A stretch of 48,509 bases of DNA from Actinomycetes bacterium (GCA_023428465.1 JAEYXM010000225.1:1-48509); one strand, 5' to 3'. Shown: positions 23,614-32,978, counted from the first letter of the stretch. Program-made: numbers and translations. The notes: generated by a model not told the origin, from the letters alone.

Positions 23614-25037
23614 CCGTCCAAGCCCCGGATCGCGTACGTGCCGCGACCGTGAGCGTGACCTCGCAGCTCGCTGCGAAGGTCCTGCACCTCGTCCTGAACC
23701 TGGTGTCCTCGCTCGCGATCGTGCGCTACCTGGCCCCGGACTCCTACGGCACGTACGTGCTGGTCCTCACCGTGGTCACGTTCGCGGGGGTGGTCGCCGA
23801 CTTCGGCCTGCCCAAGCTGGCGGTGCGGGAGATGGTCCGCGCCGGAGCGGACGAGAGCGGTGTCGCGGGCACCATCATCGCGCTCCGGCTGGGCCTGGCC
23901 GTCGTGGCCATCGCAGGCTGCCAGGGCGTCGTCGCGTTGCTCGGCGGATCGCCGGTCGCGCACGTCGCCGCCGCGATCGCGTCGCTGACCATCCTCACCG
24001 AGGCGGTGCTCGGGGTCCTGGTCGTCCCGTTCCAGACCCGGGTCGCCCAGCAGAACGAGGCGGTGCTCCGGGTCGTCGCCGAGGCCCTGGAGACCGGGCT
24101 CATCCTCCTGCTCATCGCCCGTGGTGCGAGCCTGCCGTGGCTGTTCGTGCCGCCGGCCGTCGGGCTCGCGGTCGCGCTGGTCCTCGCGGCCGCCCTCACC
24201 CGACGCCGGTACGGGCTGCGGCCGCGGGTGGTGCGGGCCAGCATCCGGCCGTACCTGACTGAGGCGGTCCTGCTCGGCCCGGCCCTGCTCGTCGGCGTCC
24301 TCTACCTCAAGCTCGACTCGCTCGTCGTGGCAGCTCTGCGCCCGCCGCGTGACCTCGGTGTGTACGGCGCCGCCTACCAGCCGATCGAGTACCTCTTCCT
24401 GGCCACCGCGGTGATCATCAACGTGCTCTTCCCGCTGCTCGCACACGCGTGGGGCGCGGGGGAGTCCGACCGGTTCCTGCAGATCTACCGGCGTGGCACC
24501 GAGCTGCTGGTCATCATGACCGGCTTCGTCGCGGTGGTCACGGTCGTCCTCGCGCCTGCGCTCGTCGCCACGGCCTTCGGGCCGGCGTACGACGACGCGG
24601 CCACCCCGTTGGCGGTCCTCGCCCTCGCGCTCGTCGTGATGACCGTCAATGCCTGGCAGTCGCTGGTGCTCCTCGCGGGCGGCCACCAGCGGGTGGTGCT
24701 GCGCTACAACCTCGTGGCGCTCGGGGTCGCGGTCGTCCTCTGCGTGGTCCTGGTGCTGGCCGTCGGGCCCGTCGGTGCCGCGATGTCGGCCCTGGCCGTG
24801 GGCCTGTTCGTGCTCGGTGCCTCCACGCGTGCCGTGCGCGACCACATGGCAGCCCGGCTCGACTGGCGTCGCCTCGCCCACATCGGGGTGGCCGGGGTGC
24901 CGACGTTCGCCCTTGTCGCAGGGCTGACGGCAGCGGGGGTGCCGTGGGTGCCCGTCGCCGGCCTGGCCCTCGTGGGCTACCTCGTGGTGGTCACCCGGCT
25001 AGGGTTCGCCGGCTCGATCAGGGCGGCGATCGCGTGA
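23610..25037 (+). CDS. Wzx-like polysaccharide flippase (MOP superfamily)
   Basis: A 475-residue integral membrane protein with about 12-14 hydrophobic segments. The opening SQLAAKVLHLVLNLVSSLAIVRYLAP and the YGTYVLVLTVV segment are typical of Wzx/RfbX-type exporters. It would flip undecaprenyl-linked repeat units to the outer face for polymerisation. ATG 23610 overlaps the wzz stop by four bases. Its own stop overlaps the following GTG. Confidence 0.88.
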   Translation: MTVQAPDRVRAATVSVTSQLAAKVLHLVLNLVSSLAIVRYLAPDSYGTYVLVLTVVTFAGVVADFGLPKLAVREMVRAGADESGVAGTIIALRLGLAVVAIAGCQGVVALLGGSPVAHVAAAIASLTILTEAVLGVLVVPFQTRVAQQNEAVLRVVAEALETGLILLLIARGASLPWLFVPPAVGLAVALVLAAALTRRRYGLRPRVVRASIRPYLTEAVLLGPALLVGVLYLKLDSLVVAALRPPRDLGVYGAAYQPIEYLFLATAVIINVLFPLLAHAWGAGESDRFLQIYRRGTELLVIMTGFVAVVTVVLAPALVATAFGPAYDDAATPLAVLALALVVMTVNAWQSLVLLAGGHQRVVLRYNLVALGVAVVLCVVLVLAVGPVGAAMSALAVGLFVLGASTRAVRDHMAARLDWRRLAHIGVAGVPTFALVAGLTAAGVPWVPVAGLALVGYLVVVTRLGFAGSIRAAIA

Positions 25038-26029
25038 GCGCCACCCCAGCCGTCTCGGTGATCCTCCCCACGTACAACAGGTGCGACGTCGTGCGCACCA
25101 CCCTCGAGCACTTCATCGCGCAGGACTACCCCCGGGACCGCCTCGAGATCCTCGTCGCCGACAACTCCACCGACGCGACACCGGAGATGGTCCGCGAGCT
25201 GGACCGGGCGGCGGACATCCCGGTCCGCCTCCTGTGGAGCACCGAGCGCCTCCCGGCAGTCAAGCGCAACCAGGCGCTGCGGTCCGCGACCGGGGACCTG
25301 GTCCTGTTCATGAACGACGACGTCTGGGTGCGCCCGGACTTCGTGGCCACGCACGTCGCCGCGCACGCCCGGCACGGGGACCCGGTGGCGGTCGTCGGCC
25401 TCGTCGAGCAGTCCGCGCAGATGCCGCAGACCCCGTTCATCGAGTGGTACCAGCCGTTCGCGTACGGGGAGATCGCCGACCGCGCGGATCGCGAGGTGTC
25501 CTACCGCTACCACTGGTCGATGAACCTGAGCCTGCCGCGTGCGGTGATGCTGGAGCGCAACCTCGTGTTCCACGAGGACTGGGCGGAGATCGGCCACGAG
25601 GACGTCGAGCTGGGCTACCGGTGGACGCGCGCCGGGTACCCGGTGGTGTTCGAACCGCGTGCGTGGGGCGAGCACTACCACCCGCACGACCTCGCGAGCG
25701 CGTGCCGCCTGCAGGCGTCGATCGGCCGGGGCCTGCGCGACCTGGAGGTGCTCATCCCGGAGCCGGACCTGCTCGAGCGGTACGGGGTGCTCAGTCGCAC
25801 CGGCTCGCTGCGCGGGCGCATCCGGATGGCCGCCCGTACGGCCCTGTTCAACTCGGTGACGGTTCCGCCGCTGCAGCGTCGGCTCGAGCGGCTCGATCGG
25901 CGCAGCCGCCTCGCCGAGTGGACCTACTGGAAGGTGATGCTGCACCACACCCAGCGCGCGTACCGCAGCACGCCGCCGCGCCGTCCGACGCCGACGCCGT
26001 TGCACCCGCGCGAGGAGGTGGCCACGTGA
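25034..26029 (+). CDS. Family 2 glycosyltransferase
   Basis: A 331-residue GT-A transferase: VSVILPTYNRCDVVRTTLEH, the nucleotide site VADNSTDAT, LFMNDDVWVRPDF for metal and donor, and WAEIGHEDVELGYRW as the acidic acceptor motif. The C-terminal third has no membrane helix but ends in a Pro/Arg-rich tail. Start GTG 25034 overlaps the flippase stop (GTGA). Similarity to the other two GT2 genes here is limited to the family motifs, so each likely adds a different residue. Confidence 0.87.
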   Translation: MSATPAVSVILPTYNRCDVVRTTLEHFIAQDYPRDRLEILVADNSTDATPEMVRELDRAADIPVRLLWSTERLPAVKRNQALRSATGDLVLFMNDDVWVRPDFVATHVAAHARHGDPVAVVGLVEQSAQMPQTPFIEWYQPFAYGEIADRADREVSYRYHWSMNLSLPRAVMLERNLVFHEDWAEIGHEDVELGYRWTRAGYPVVFEPRAWGEHYHPHDLASACRLQASIGRGLRDLEVLIPEPDLLERYGVLSRTGSLRGRIRMAARTALFNSVTVPPLQRRLERLDRRSRLAEWTYWKVMLHHTQRAYRSTPPRRPTPTPLHPREEVAT

Positions 26030-29000
26030 CCGCCGCCGTCGCCTGGTGCGTCGTCGCCGCTGCGCTGGCGATGGCGCTCGCCCCGCTCGGGACGACGGCG
26101 TTGTACGGGGTCGCCGCCGTGACCGTCGTCGCCGTCGTCGGGTACGTGCTCCGTGACGAGCTGCGCGGACCCCTCGCAGCGACGTCCGACAGAGTCGTGC
26201 GCGTCATCGGCGGCGGCGCCCCGCCGACGCCCGCCGGACCCACCGCGGGCCCGCGGTCGGGCCCCCGGGCGGCGCTGCTCGCCGTCGCGTGCGGGCTCGG
26301 TGCGGCCGGCCTGGCGTGGCTGCTGGCCCGGCAGGGGACGCTCGGGCTGGTCGCCGTCGTCGCCGTCGTGCTCGCCGGACTCGCCGTGGCTGCGTTCTGG
26401 CCGCTGCTCGCCAACCTCATGACGGGATCGGCGACCGGCACGTTCCGGCGCGCGCCCACCGGGGACGCGTCCCGCCCGGGCCGTCCGGCCGGACCGCGGC
26501 GGTCACGGCGGTCGGAGGCGGCCGCCGTCGTCGTCGTCGGTGCCGCCGGAGCGGCGCTGGCCTGGCTGGCGGCGTCCATGGGCACCAAGGGGGTCCTCGT
26601 GGTGGTCGCGGCCGTGGGCGCGACGGCGCTGCTGACCGCGGTCCGTGACCGCACCGTGTTCTTCACCTTCGCGACGGTCGCCTCGCTGAGCTTCCTGCTG
26701 CACAAGTCGATCGGTCCGCAGGACCTCGAGGTCTCCGGCGGCGCGATCTCGGTCTACGTGACGACCTTCGACGTCATGCTCGTGCTGCTCTACGCGCTGT
26801 GGGCGCGCGAGGGGACCCTCGTCGCGGACCTCCGCGCGGCGGTCCGGGAACCGGTGCTCTGGCTCCCTCCGGCGGCGGTCCTGCTGATGCTGCCCAGTCT
26901 GCTGGTCGCGCCGACGCCGGTCCTCTCCGCTGCGGAGCTCGTCCGGATGGCCTGGATGTACCTGCTGTTCGTCTACGTCGCCGTCCGGGTCCGCACCCGC
27001 CGTCAGGTCTGGGCCATCCTCGCCGGGCTCGCGGTGTTCGTCGCCGTCCAGCTCGTGGTGGTCGTGCTGCAGTGGCGCACCGGCGGCGTCCTCGGCCTGT
27101 CGTTCCTCGGCGTCCCGACGGAGCTCGGTGAGCGGGTGACCGACACCGGAGCCCTCGGACGGCCGTTCGGCACGGTCATCCACCCCGTCTTCCTCGGCGC
27201 CTCGCTCGGGATCATCACGATGGTCGCACTCGCCCTCGCGGTCGAGCTGCGGCACGTCCTCGCGCGGCTCACCGCCCTGGGTGTCGTCGGGGCGTCCGTC
27301 GTGTGCCTCTGGCTGGCGAACACCCGGGCGTCGCTCGTCGCGCTCGGTGCGGCGGGCCTCGTCGTCGTCGCGGTCGGGGTGCGGCGCGGCTGGGTCACCT
27401 GGCCGGTGCTGGGGCGCATCGGTCTGGGGCTCGGTGCCTTCGTCCTCGTCTTCTTCGATCAGATCAGCCGGAAGTTCGCGGAGAGCTTCCGCACGGGTCA
27501 CTACCTCAAGGAGGTGGAGTCCCGGCTCGAGCTCAACGACATCGCCCTGGTGATGTTCGACGACCACCCCGTGGTCGGGGTCGGGCTGAACAACTTCGAG
27601 GTGGTGCTGCCGCGGTACGAGGCGAATCCGGTGATCTTCTTCGGCCACCCCGTGCACAACCTCTACCTGCTGGTGCTCGCCGAGACCGGTGTGATCGGCC
27701 TCGTCGGGTTCCTCGGGCTCGCCGTCGGGCTCGGCGTCGTCGCGTTCCGGCTCGCCCGCAGCGCCGACGTCCTCTTCCGCCCACTCGGTGTCGGCATCGC
27801 GGGCGCGATGGGTTTCCTCGCTCTCGAGGAGCTCCTCGGGTTCTCGCTGCGCCAGGACATCCCTCTCGCCCTGTTCTGGCTCCTCGCGGGCCTGGCCGTC
27901 GCCGGCGCACGCATGACCGGGATGTCGCCGTGGCCGGACCACTGGGCCGTGACCCGGAGGGCCGCCCCGCGCGGGGCCGAGCGGCGTCGCCGCCCTGCGC
28001 GCGCGATGAGCGCGCTCGGGGCGCTGGCGGTCGTCGCACTGGTGGCGACCACGGGGGGCGGGTCGACGGCCGAGGCGGCCGGGTCCCCGGTGGCGGACGC
28101 GCGCGCCGCCACGGCGGTGTCCGTCCCGGTGGCGGCGGGGGCCGGCGGCGCGGACATCACGTTCAGCGCGGTCGACCGGGCGACGGGTCAGCAGGGCATC
28201 TACACGGTGCGGTCCGACGGCACGGGGATCCAGCGGCTCACCCCCGCGGACGGCCGGTACTACAGCTGGCCGCGGTGGGCCTTCGGCAACACCAAGATCG
28301 TCTACACCGTGCGGACGGGTGCGCCCGGCTCGCCCGAGAGCATCGCGATGATGAACCCCGACGGGTCCGGCGTCCAGGTGCTCGCCTCGTTCGACTTCCG
28401 CGTGGCGCAGCCGGTCGTCGAACCGGGCGGACGGTGGCTGGCGTTCACCGCCACCGCCCCGTGGTTCCCCGAGGTCGCGATCTTCCGGCTCGACCTCGCC
28501 ACCCTGGAGAGCACCAACCTCACCGCCCGGACGATGCCGCTCGGCGGGTTCGACTCCGACCCCGCCCTCGACCCCGCCGGCGAGGAGGTCGTCTTCGTCT
28601 GGCACGACGGCACGGGCGGCGCGGCCGTCACCCGGATGGACGCCGACGGCACGGACCGCCGTCGGATCACCGGGACCCAGTGGTTCGACACCGACCCGGC
28701 TCTCTCGGCCGACGGCACGCTCGTGGCGATCGCCTCCTACCGGGGCGAGGGCACGCCGTCGGCCGGCGGCGGACCGGGGGGTGTGAAGGTCGCCGACTGG
28801 CGGGTCGTCGTCCAGCCCGCGGCCGGCGGCCCGGAGACCGTGCTGACCGACGGGATGGACTGCACGACGCGCGCGCCGGACGATCCGTGCGGCGTCGCGG
28901 AGATGTCGGGGTTCGTGCCCGAGTTCGTCCCCGGCGGCACGGCCGTGAGCTTCGTCGGGGCGCTCGACTCGATGCACACGGCGATCTGCGCGATCGGGCT

Positions 29001-30138
29001 CGACGGGTCCGATCCCCGGGTGGTCCTGGCCAGCGCGGACCTCGCGATCGACTGGTACGACTGGGTGCAGGCGCCGGGCGCCTCGACCTCCACCGCACAC
29101 GTCGGGTCCCAGGAGCGCTCCTCTCGCCTGCTGCTCGTCACCGCGGACCGGACCGGTCACCGATCAGTGGTGACCGCGTCGACGGACCTCATGCACCGCA
29201 CCGAGGTGGCCCTGCCCGACGGCGTCGAGCCGCTCGAGGCGCGGTGGGCGCCCGACGGGGAGACGATCCTGCTCACGGCGGCCGTGGCCGTCGGGGACTC
29301 CCGCGCCCCGCACCCGGCGCCCCCGGCCGGCCGCGAGCGGCGCGCCCATGTGACGCTGGAGGACCTCGACCTGCTCGCCGTCGCCCAGCGGGAGGAGCGG
29401 CTCGCCGGTCTCGCGCCCGACACGGCGCAGCGGCAGGTCTTCCTGGTCGCGCCGGGGGGCGCGCTCACACAGGTCACGGACCCGTGGATCGAGGACTGGC
29501 GCGACGGCCTCGCGCCCGGGGACGCGCGCGGCAACGAGGACCCCGTGATGACACCCGACGGGCGCTTCCTCGTCGTGACGAACACCTCGACGCTCACCGG
29601 GGAGTCCGTGCTCCTGCGGATCGACCTGCGCACCGGCGACGTGCTCAACCTCACCAACGGCAGTGCGGGCGCCCTACCGACCGACGACTCCGAGCCTGCC
29701 GTGTCGCCCGACGGTACGCAGATCGCCTTCTCCTGGACCCAGGGCAGCCTGCGCGGCGTCTACCGTACCGACACGGCCGACGGCGTGCACGTGTCGCCGA
29801 TCACCACGGGGAACCTCGCGACCGGCGGCGCCGCATGGACCCCCGACGGCGCCTCGATCGTCTACGTGGAAGACCGGGACGGCGTTCCCACGGTCGTCCT
29901 CGCCCCGCTGCGTCCCGACGGAACAGCCGGTGCCGCGACCGTGCTCAGCCCGCAGGGCACGCCCGCGTGGCGCCCCGTGGCCGCGCCGGAGGGTGACCGG
30001 GTCGCGTTCCTCGGACCCGCGGCGACCGGCGTCGGGCTGTTCGTCGCCGACCCGGGCGGGCGCGGCGGTCCCCGCGAGGTGCAGCCCGATCCGACGAACA
30101 CCGTCCTCGACGTGGACTGGGGGCGAGGGGTGCGATGA
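26026..30138 (+). CDS. Wzy/O-antigen-ligase-like polymerase fused to a TolB-like beta-propeller
   Basis: One uninterrupted frame of 1370 codons. The first ~200 residues hold three similar hydrophobic hairpins (motif AAGLAWLLARQGTLGL, then AALAWLAASMGTKGV). Residues ~210-640 are an O-antigen ligase/polymerase domain with the key extracytoplasmic motif GHPVHNLYLLVLAETGVIG at about 540-560. After a basic loop (RRAAPRGAERRRRPARA) comes another hydrophobic segment at ~661-685 ending in an Ala-x-Ala-like site, then ~670 residues of PD40/TolB-like blades (repeated WSPDG/SPDGT-type turns, e.g. VMTPDGRFL, AVSPDGTQIAFSW). No stop separates the halves. The helix at 661 would place the propeller outside. 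Alternative internal starts (GTG 27949, ATG 28006) could yield a free secreted propeller but lack good ribosome sites. Start GTG 26026 has GAGGAGG upstream. Confidence 0.85.
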   Translation: MTAAVAWCVVAAALAMALAPLGTTALYGVAAVTVVAVVGYVLRDELRGPLAATSDRVVRVIGGGAPPTPAGPTAGPRSGPRAALLAVACGLGAAGLAWLLARQGTLGLVAVVAVVLAGLAVAAFWPLLANLMTGSATGTFRRAPTGDASRPGRPAGPRRSRRSEAAAVVVVGAAGAALAWLAASMGTKGVLVVVAAVGATALLTAVRDRTVFFTFATVASLSFLLHKSIGPQDLEVSGGAISVYVTTFDVMLVLLYALWAREGTLVADLRAAVREPVLWLPPAAVLLMLPSLLVAPTPVLSAAELVRMAWMYLLFVYVAVRVRTRRQVWAILAGLAVFVAVQLVVVVLQWRTGGVLGLSFLGVPTELGERVTDTGALGRPFGTVIHPVFLGASLGIITMVALALAVELRHVLARLTALGVVGASVVCLWLANTRASLVALGAAGLVVVAVGVRRGWVTWPVLGRIGLGLGAFVLVFFDQISRKFAESFRTGHYLKEVESRLELNDIALVMFDDHPVVGVGLNNFEVVLPRYEANPVIFFGHPVHNLYLLVLAETGVIGLVGFLGLAVGLGVVAFRLARSADVLFRPLGVGIAGAMGFLALEELLGFSLRQDIPLALFWLLAGLAVAGARMTGMSPWPDHWAVTRRAAPRGAERRRRPARAMSALGALAVVALVATTGGGSTAEAAGSPVADARAATAVSVPVAAGAGGADITFSAVDRATGQQGIYTVRSDGTGIQRLTPADGRYYSWPRWAFGNTKIVYTVRTGAPGSPESIAMMNPDGSGVQVLASFDFRVAQPVVEPGGRWLAFTATAPWFPEVAIFRLDLATLESTNLTARTMPLGGFDSDPALDPAGEEVVFVWHDGTGGAAVTRMDADGTDRRRITGTQWFDTDPALSADGTLVAIASYRGEGTPSAGGGPGGVKVADWRVVVQPAAGGPETVLTDGMDCTTRAPDDPCGVAEMSGFVPEFVPGGTAVSFVGALDSMHTAICAIGLDGSDPRVVLASADLAIDWYDWVQAPGASTSTAHVGSQERSSRLLLVTADRTGHRSVVTASTDLMHRTEVALPDGVEPLEARWAPDGETILLTAAVAVGDSRAPHPAPPAGRERRAHVTLEDLDLLAVAQREERLAGLAPDTAQRQVFLVAPGGALTQVTDPWIEDWRDGLAPGDARGNEDPVMTPDGRFLVVTNTSTLTGESVLLRIDLRTGDVLNLTNGSAGALPTDDSEPAVSPDGTQIAFSWTQGSLRGVYRTDTADGVHVSPITTGNLATGGAAWTPDGASIVYVEDRDGVPTVVLAPLRPDGTAGAATVLSPQGTPAWRPVAAPEGDRVAFLGPAATGVGLFVADPGGRGGPREVQPDPTNTVLDVDWGRGVR

Positions 30139-31061
30139 GCGAGCTGACCACGATCGTCGTGAACTGGAACACCGTCGGCCTCCTCGACGACTGCCTCGCC
30201 AGCATCGACGCCGCGACGCCGGCCGGGACGAGCAACCACGTGATCGTGGTCGACAACGGCTCGACCGACGGATCGGTCGAGCACCTGGCGCGGCGCTGGC
30301 CGGACGTCCAGGTGATCGCCAACCGCGAGAACGTGGGGTTCTGCCGCGCGAACAACCAGGCGATCCGGGCCAGCAGCGCCAGCCTGCTCCTCCTGGTCAA
30401 CACCGACGCGCGGTTGCACCCGGGCGGCATCGCCGCGCTGCAGCGGTACTTCGACACCGATCCGCGCGCTGCCGTCGTCGGGCCCCGGCTCGTGTACGGG
30501 GACGGGGCGTTCCAGCGTTGGACGGCCGGTCGCCTGCCGCGACTGGCGTCCATGGCGGTCTTCCTGCTCGGGTTCGACCGCCTGCGGCCGCTGCGGCGGC
30601 GGGGGCTCTACCTCGGTGGCGACGTCGACGAGCCGTTCCGCCCGGAGTGGGTGTCGAGCGCGGTGATGGCGTTGCGGCGTCAGGCCCTGGACGAGGTGGG
30701 CCTGCTGGACGAACGGATCTTCGTCTACATGGACGACGTCGACCTCTGCTCGCGGATGACCGACGCCGGCTGGCACGTCTGGTACGCGAGCGACGTCACG
30801 GCCACCCACTTCATGGGGTCGTCGTCCAAGCGGGCGACGGGCAGGGCGAGCCCCGAGGCACTGCGTGCGCTGAACCGCTGGTACGTGCGGCGGCACGGCG
30901 CGGCTGCGGGCGGCGTCCTGCGCGCCGTCGAGGCCGTCGGGTTCGCGGCCCGCGCCGTGCTGCACGGACTGGCTGCCCTGGTCGGGCGTCCCTCGTCCCG
31001 TGCCCAGCTCGCCGTCCACACCACCAACCTCCGCCTCGCCCTGGAGCGCATCGATGCCTGA
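30135..31061 (+). CDS. Family 2 glycosyltransferase (rhamnosyltransferase-like)
   Basis: A 308-residue GT-A enzyme with LTTIVVNWNTVGLLDDC, VVDNGSTDGS, LLLVNTDARL (metal-binding Asp) and LLDERIFVYMDDVDLCSRM. The layout resembles the transferase at 21134-22087 but with a different C-terminus (MGSSSKRATG, then a hydrophobic helix near 270). It overlaps the propeller fusion gene by four bases and the methyltransferase by eight. Sugar donor and linkage are unknown. Confidence 0.87.
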   Translation: MSELTTIVVNWNTVGLLDDCLASIDAATPAGTSNHVIVVDNGSTDGSVEHLARRWPDVQVIANRENVGFCRANNQAIRASSASLLLLVNTDARLHPGGIAALQRYFDTDPRAAVVGPRLVYGDGAFQRWTAGRLPRLASMAVFLLGFDRLRPLRRRGLYLGGDVDEPFRPEWVSSAVMALRRQALDEVGLLDERIFVYMDDVDLCSRMTDAGWHVWYASDVTATHFMGSSSKRATGRASPEALRALNRWYVRRHGAAAGGVLRAVEAVGFAARAVLHGLAALVGRPSSRAQLAVHTTNLRLALERIDA

Positions 31062-32031
31062 GCACCACGAGCACGACCACGACCACGAGCACGAGCACGA
31101 GCACGGCGAGCTCCTCACGCTCGCGGACCGGCACGCCCACGAGGCGCAGACGTACGACCGGATGGCGCGTGACATCCTCGCCACCTGGTCCGGCGACGAC
31201 TACCGCGTGGACCCGGAGCGCATCCCCTTCGCGAACCGCGAGCACGTGGAGTTCCTCTCCGACGCCGTCCGCCGGCTCGGCCCGCTCGCGGGGCGCCGGG
31301 TGCTCGAGGTCGGAGCGGGTGGCGGCTCCCTCGCGGTGTGGCTCGCCCTCCAGGGCGCGGAGGTCGTCGGCATCGACGTCTCGCCCGGGATCCTCGAGGT
31401 CGCCCGCCGCCGCGCCGAGGTCAACGGGGTCGCCGACCGGGTGACGTTCGTGAACGTGCCGATCGAGTACTTCGACCCGCGCGCCGCCGGACTGCCGCAC
31501 GACGACTACGACGCGATCATCGGCAACAACGTCGTGCACCACTTCGACCGCGACCTGGCGATGCGCCGGATCGGGGCGCTCATGGCCCCGGGCGCCGTCG
31601 CCGTGTTCTGCGAGCCGGTGCTCTTCCTGCCCGAGTGGACCCGACGGGTGCGCAACTCCCGGCTGGTGACTCGACGCTTCCCGATGCACACGCACTCGCC
31701 CGACGAGCGCTCGCTCGGACGGGCGGACTTCGCGGTGCTCCGGCGGTGGTTCCGGACGGTCCGGTGGACCCCGTACCAGGTGCTCTGCCGGCTGCAGAAC
31801 TTCGTGGAGCTGTCGGACCCGGCGTGGCGCCGCCTCGAGCGGACGGACCGCTTCCTGCTCCGCCGCATCCCGGGCACCCGCTGGATCTGCCGGATGGCGG
31901 TCATCAGTCTCACCGACCCCGTCCCTGCCGACCGCCGCACCACCGACCCCGGCCACACCGAGCCCAACCACACCGAGCCCAACCACGCCGAGCCCAGTCA
32001 CACCAATCCGACGGAAGGACACCGACCATGA
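31054..32031 (+). CDS. Class I SAM methyltransferase with His-rich head and repetitive His tail
   Basis: A 325-residue cytosolic protein. The first ~17 residues are almost only His, Glu and Asp (HHEHDHDHEHEHEHGE), a likely metal-binding string. The fold follows with VLEVGAGGGSLAVWLALQGA (SAM site), GIDVSPGILEVARRRAE and YDAIIGNNVVHHF, as in many class I small-molecule methyltransferases. The C-terminal ~25 residues repeat His-Thr-Glu-Pro-Asn. It probably methylates a sugar of the polysaccharide or its precursor. Start ATG 31054 overlaps the upstream gene by eight bases and has GGAG nearby. The stop overlaps the next ATG. Confidence 0.82.
   Translation: MPEHHEHDHDHEHEHEHGELLTLADRHAHEAQTYDRMARDILATWSGDDYRVDPERIPFANREHVEFLSDAVRRLGPLAGRRVLEVGAGGGSLAVWLALQGAEVVGIDVSPGILEVARRRAEVNGVADRVTFVNVPIEYFDPRAAGLPHDDYDAIIGNNVVHHFDRDLAMRRIGALMAPGAVAVFCEPVLFLPEWTRRVRNSRLVTRRFPMHTHSPDERSLGRADFAVLRRWFRTVRWTPYQVLCRLQNFVELSDPAWRRLERTDRFLLRRIPGTRWICRMAVISLTDPVPADRRTTDPGHTEPNHTEPNHAEPSHTNPTEGHRP
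31954..32013 (+). repeat. Four 15-base repeats at the end of the methyltransferase gene
   Basis: cacaccgagcccaac is repeated at 31954 and 31969, with diverged copies at 31984 and 31999, all in frame and encoding HTEPN-type pentapeptides. The array ends just before the ribosome site of the next gene. Confidence 0.85.
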
Positions 32032-32978
32032 GAGTCCTGGTCACCGGCAGTGCGGGGATGCTGGGCAGCGCCCTGATCCCCGCCTTCGTTGCTGCAGGTC
32101 ACGAGGTCGTCGCGACGGACATCAACCTCGACGACCCGACGCCCTGGGGGCCGGCAGGCCCGACCGTGGGACACCTGGACGTCCGGGACGCCGATCAGGT
32201 GCGGCACGCCTTCCACACGGTGGCGCCCGAGCTCGTGCTGCACCTGGCTGCGGAGACCTCCCTCGAGATCTCCGACGCCGACCCCGACCACGCCTACCTG
32301 ACGAACGCCATCGGCACGAAGTACGTGGCGCTGAGCGCGCGCCGGGCGGACGTGCCGATGGTCTACATCAGCACGGCCGGCGTCTTCGACGGGACCAAGG
32401 AGTCGGCGTACACCGAGTTCGACGCCGCCAACCCGCTGAACACCTACGGTGCGTCCAAGTACGAAGGGGAGCTCATCGTCGCGCGCACCGTCGACCGGCA
32501 CTTCATCGTGCGGGCGGGGTGGATGGTCGGCGGCGGTGTCCGCAGGGACCACAAGTTCGTGTCACGGATCGTCGACCAGGTGCGCAGCGGCGCGTCCACC
32601 GTGTACGCGGTGACCGACAAGCTCGGCACACCCACCTACGCGCCCGACTTCTCGCGATGCCTCCTCGGCCTCCTGGACTCCGGCGTCTACGGGCTCTACC
32701 ACATGGCGTGCGGCGGTGACGGAAGCCGTTACGACGTCGCCGCGCGCATCCTGGAGGTGCTCGGCCGCGATGACATCGAGCTGGTCGGCGTGACGTCGGA
32801 CTTCTTCGCCGAGGAGTTCCCGTCCGTCCGCCCGCGCTCGGAGATCATGCGGAACATGGTCCTCGACCTCCAGGGCATGAACACCATGCGCCCGTGGCGG
32901 GTCGCCGTCGCGGAGTACCTGCGGACCGAGTTCGCCGACCTCATGGTCGACGAGCTCGCCGACGCGAGCGTGGCCTGA
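32028..32978 (+). CDS. RmlD-like sugar nucleotide reductase
   Basis: A 316-residue extended short-chain dehydrogenase with the RmlD-style start VLVTGSAGMLGSAL, VLHLAAETSLEISD, the triad segment YISTAGVFDG and YGASKYEGE (catalytic Tyr and Lys). The RmlD family reduces 4-keto-6-deoxy sugar nucleotides. No rmlA, rmlB or rmlC is present, while two GDP-mannose dehydratase genes are. I therefore infer that it may reduce a GDP-4-keto-6-deoxyhexose (giving GDP-rhamnose or a relative); this is not proven by sequence. ATG 32028 has GGAAGGA upstream and overlaps the methyltransferase stop. Confidence 0.8.
   Translation: MRVLVTGSAGMLGSALIPAFVAAGHEVVATDINLDDPTPWGPAGPTVGHLDVRDADQVRHAFHTVAPELVLHLAAETSLEISDADPDHAYLTNAIGTKYVALSARRADVPMVYISTAGVFDGTKESAYTEFDAANPLNTYGASKYEGELIVARTVDRHFIVRAGWMVGGGVRRDHKFVSRIVDQVRSGASTVYAVTDKLGTPTYAPDFSRCLLGLLDSGVYGLYHMACGGDGSRYDVAARILEVLGRDDIELVGVTSDFFAEEFPSVRPRSEIMRNMVLDLQGMNTMRPWRVAVAEYLRTEFADLMVDELADASVA

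Noticed and set aside
26503..29160. Long minus-strand open frame opposite the polymerase-propeller gene
   Set aside because: Composition typical of a shadow frame (Arg, Asp, Glu, His runs) with no motif; the plus-strand product has clear domains.
28006..30138. Separate secreted TolB-like gene starting at ATG 28006 or GTG 27949
   Set aside because: The signal-like helix is tempting, but no stop separates it from the polymerase frame and neither start has a convincing ribosome site. It is kept as an alternative in the fusion entry.
32028..32978. Firm assignment as dTDP-4-dehydrorhamnose reductase
   Set aside because: The fold fits, but no other dTDP-rhamnose genes are present and two GDP-mannose dehydratase genes are, so only a family-level call is made.
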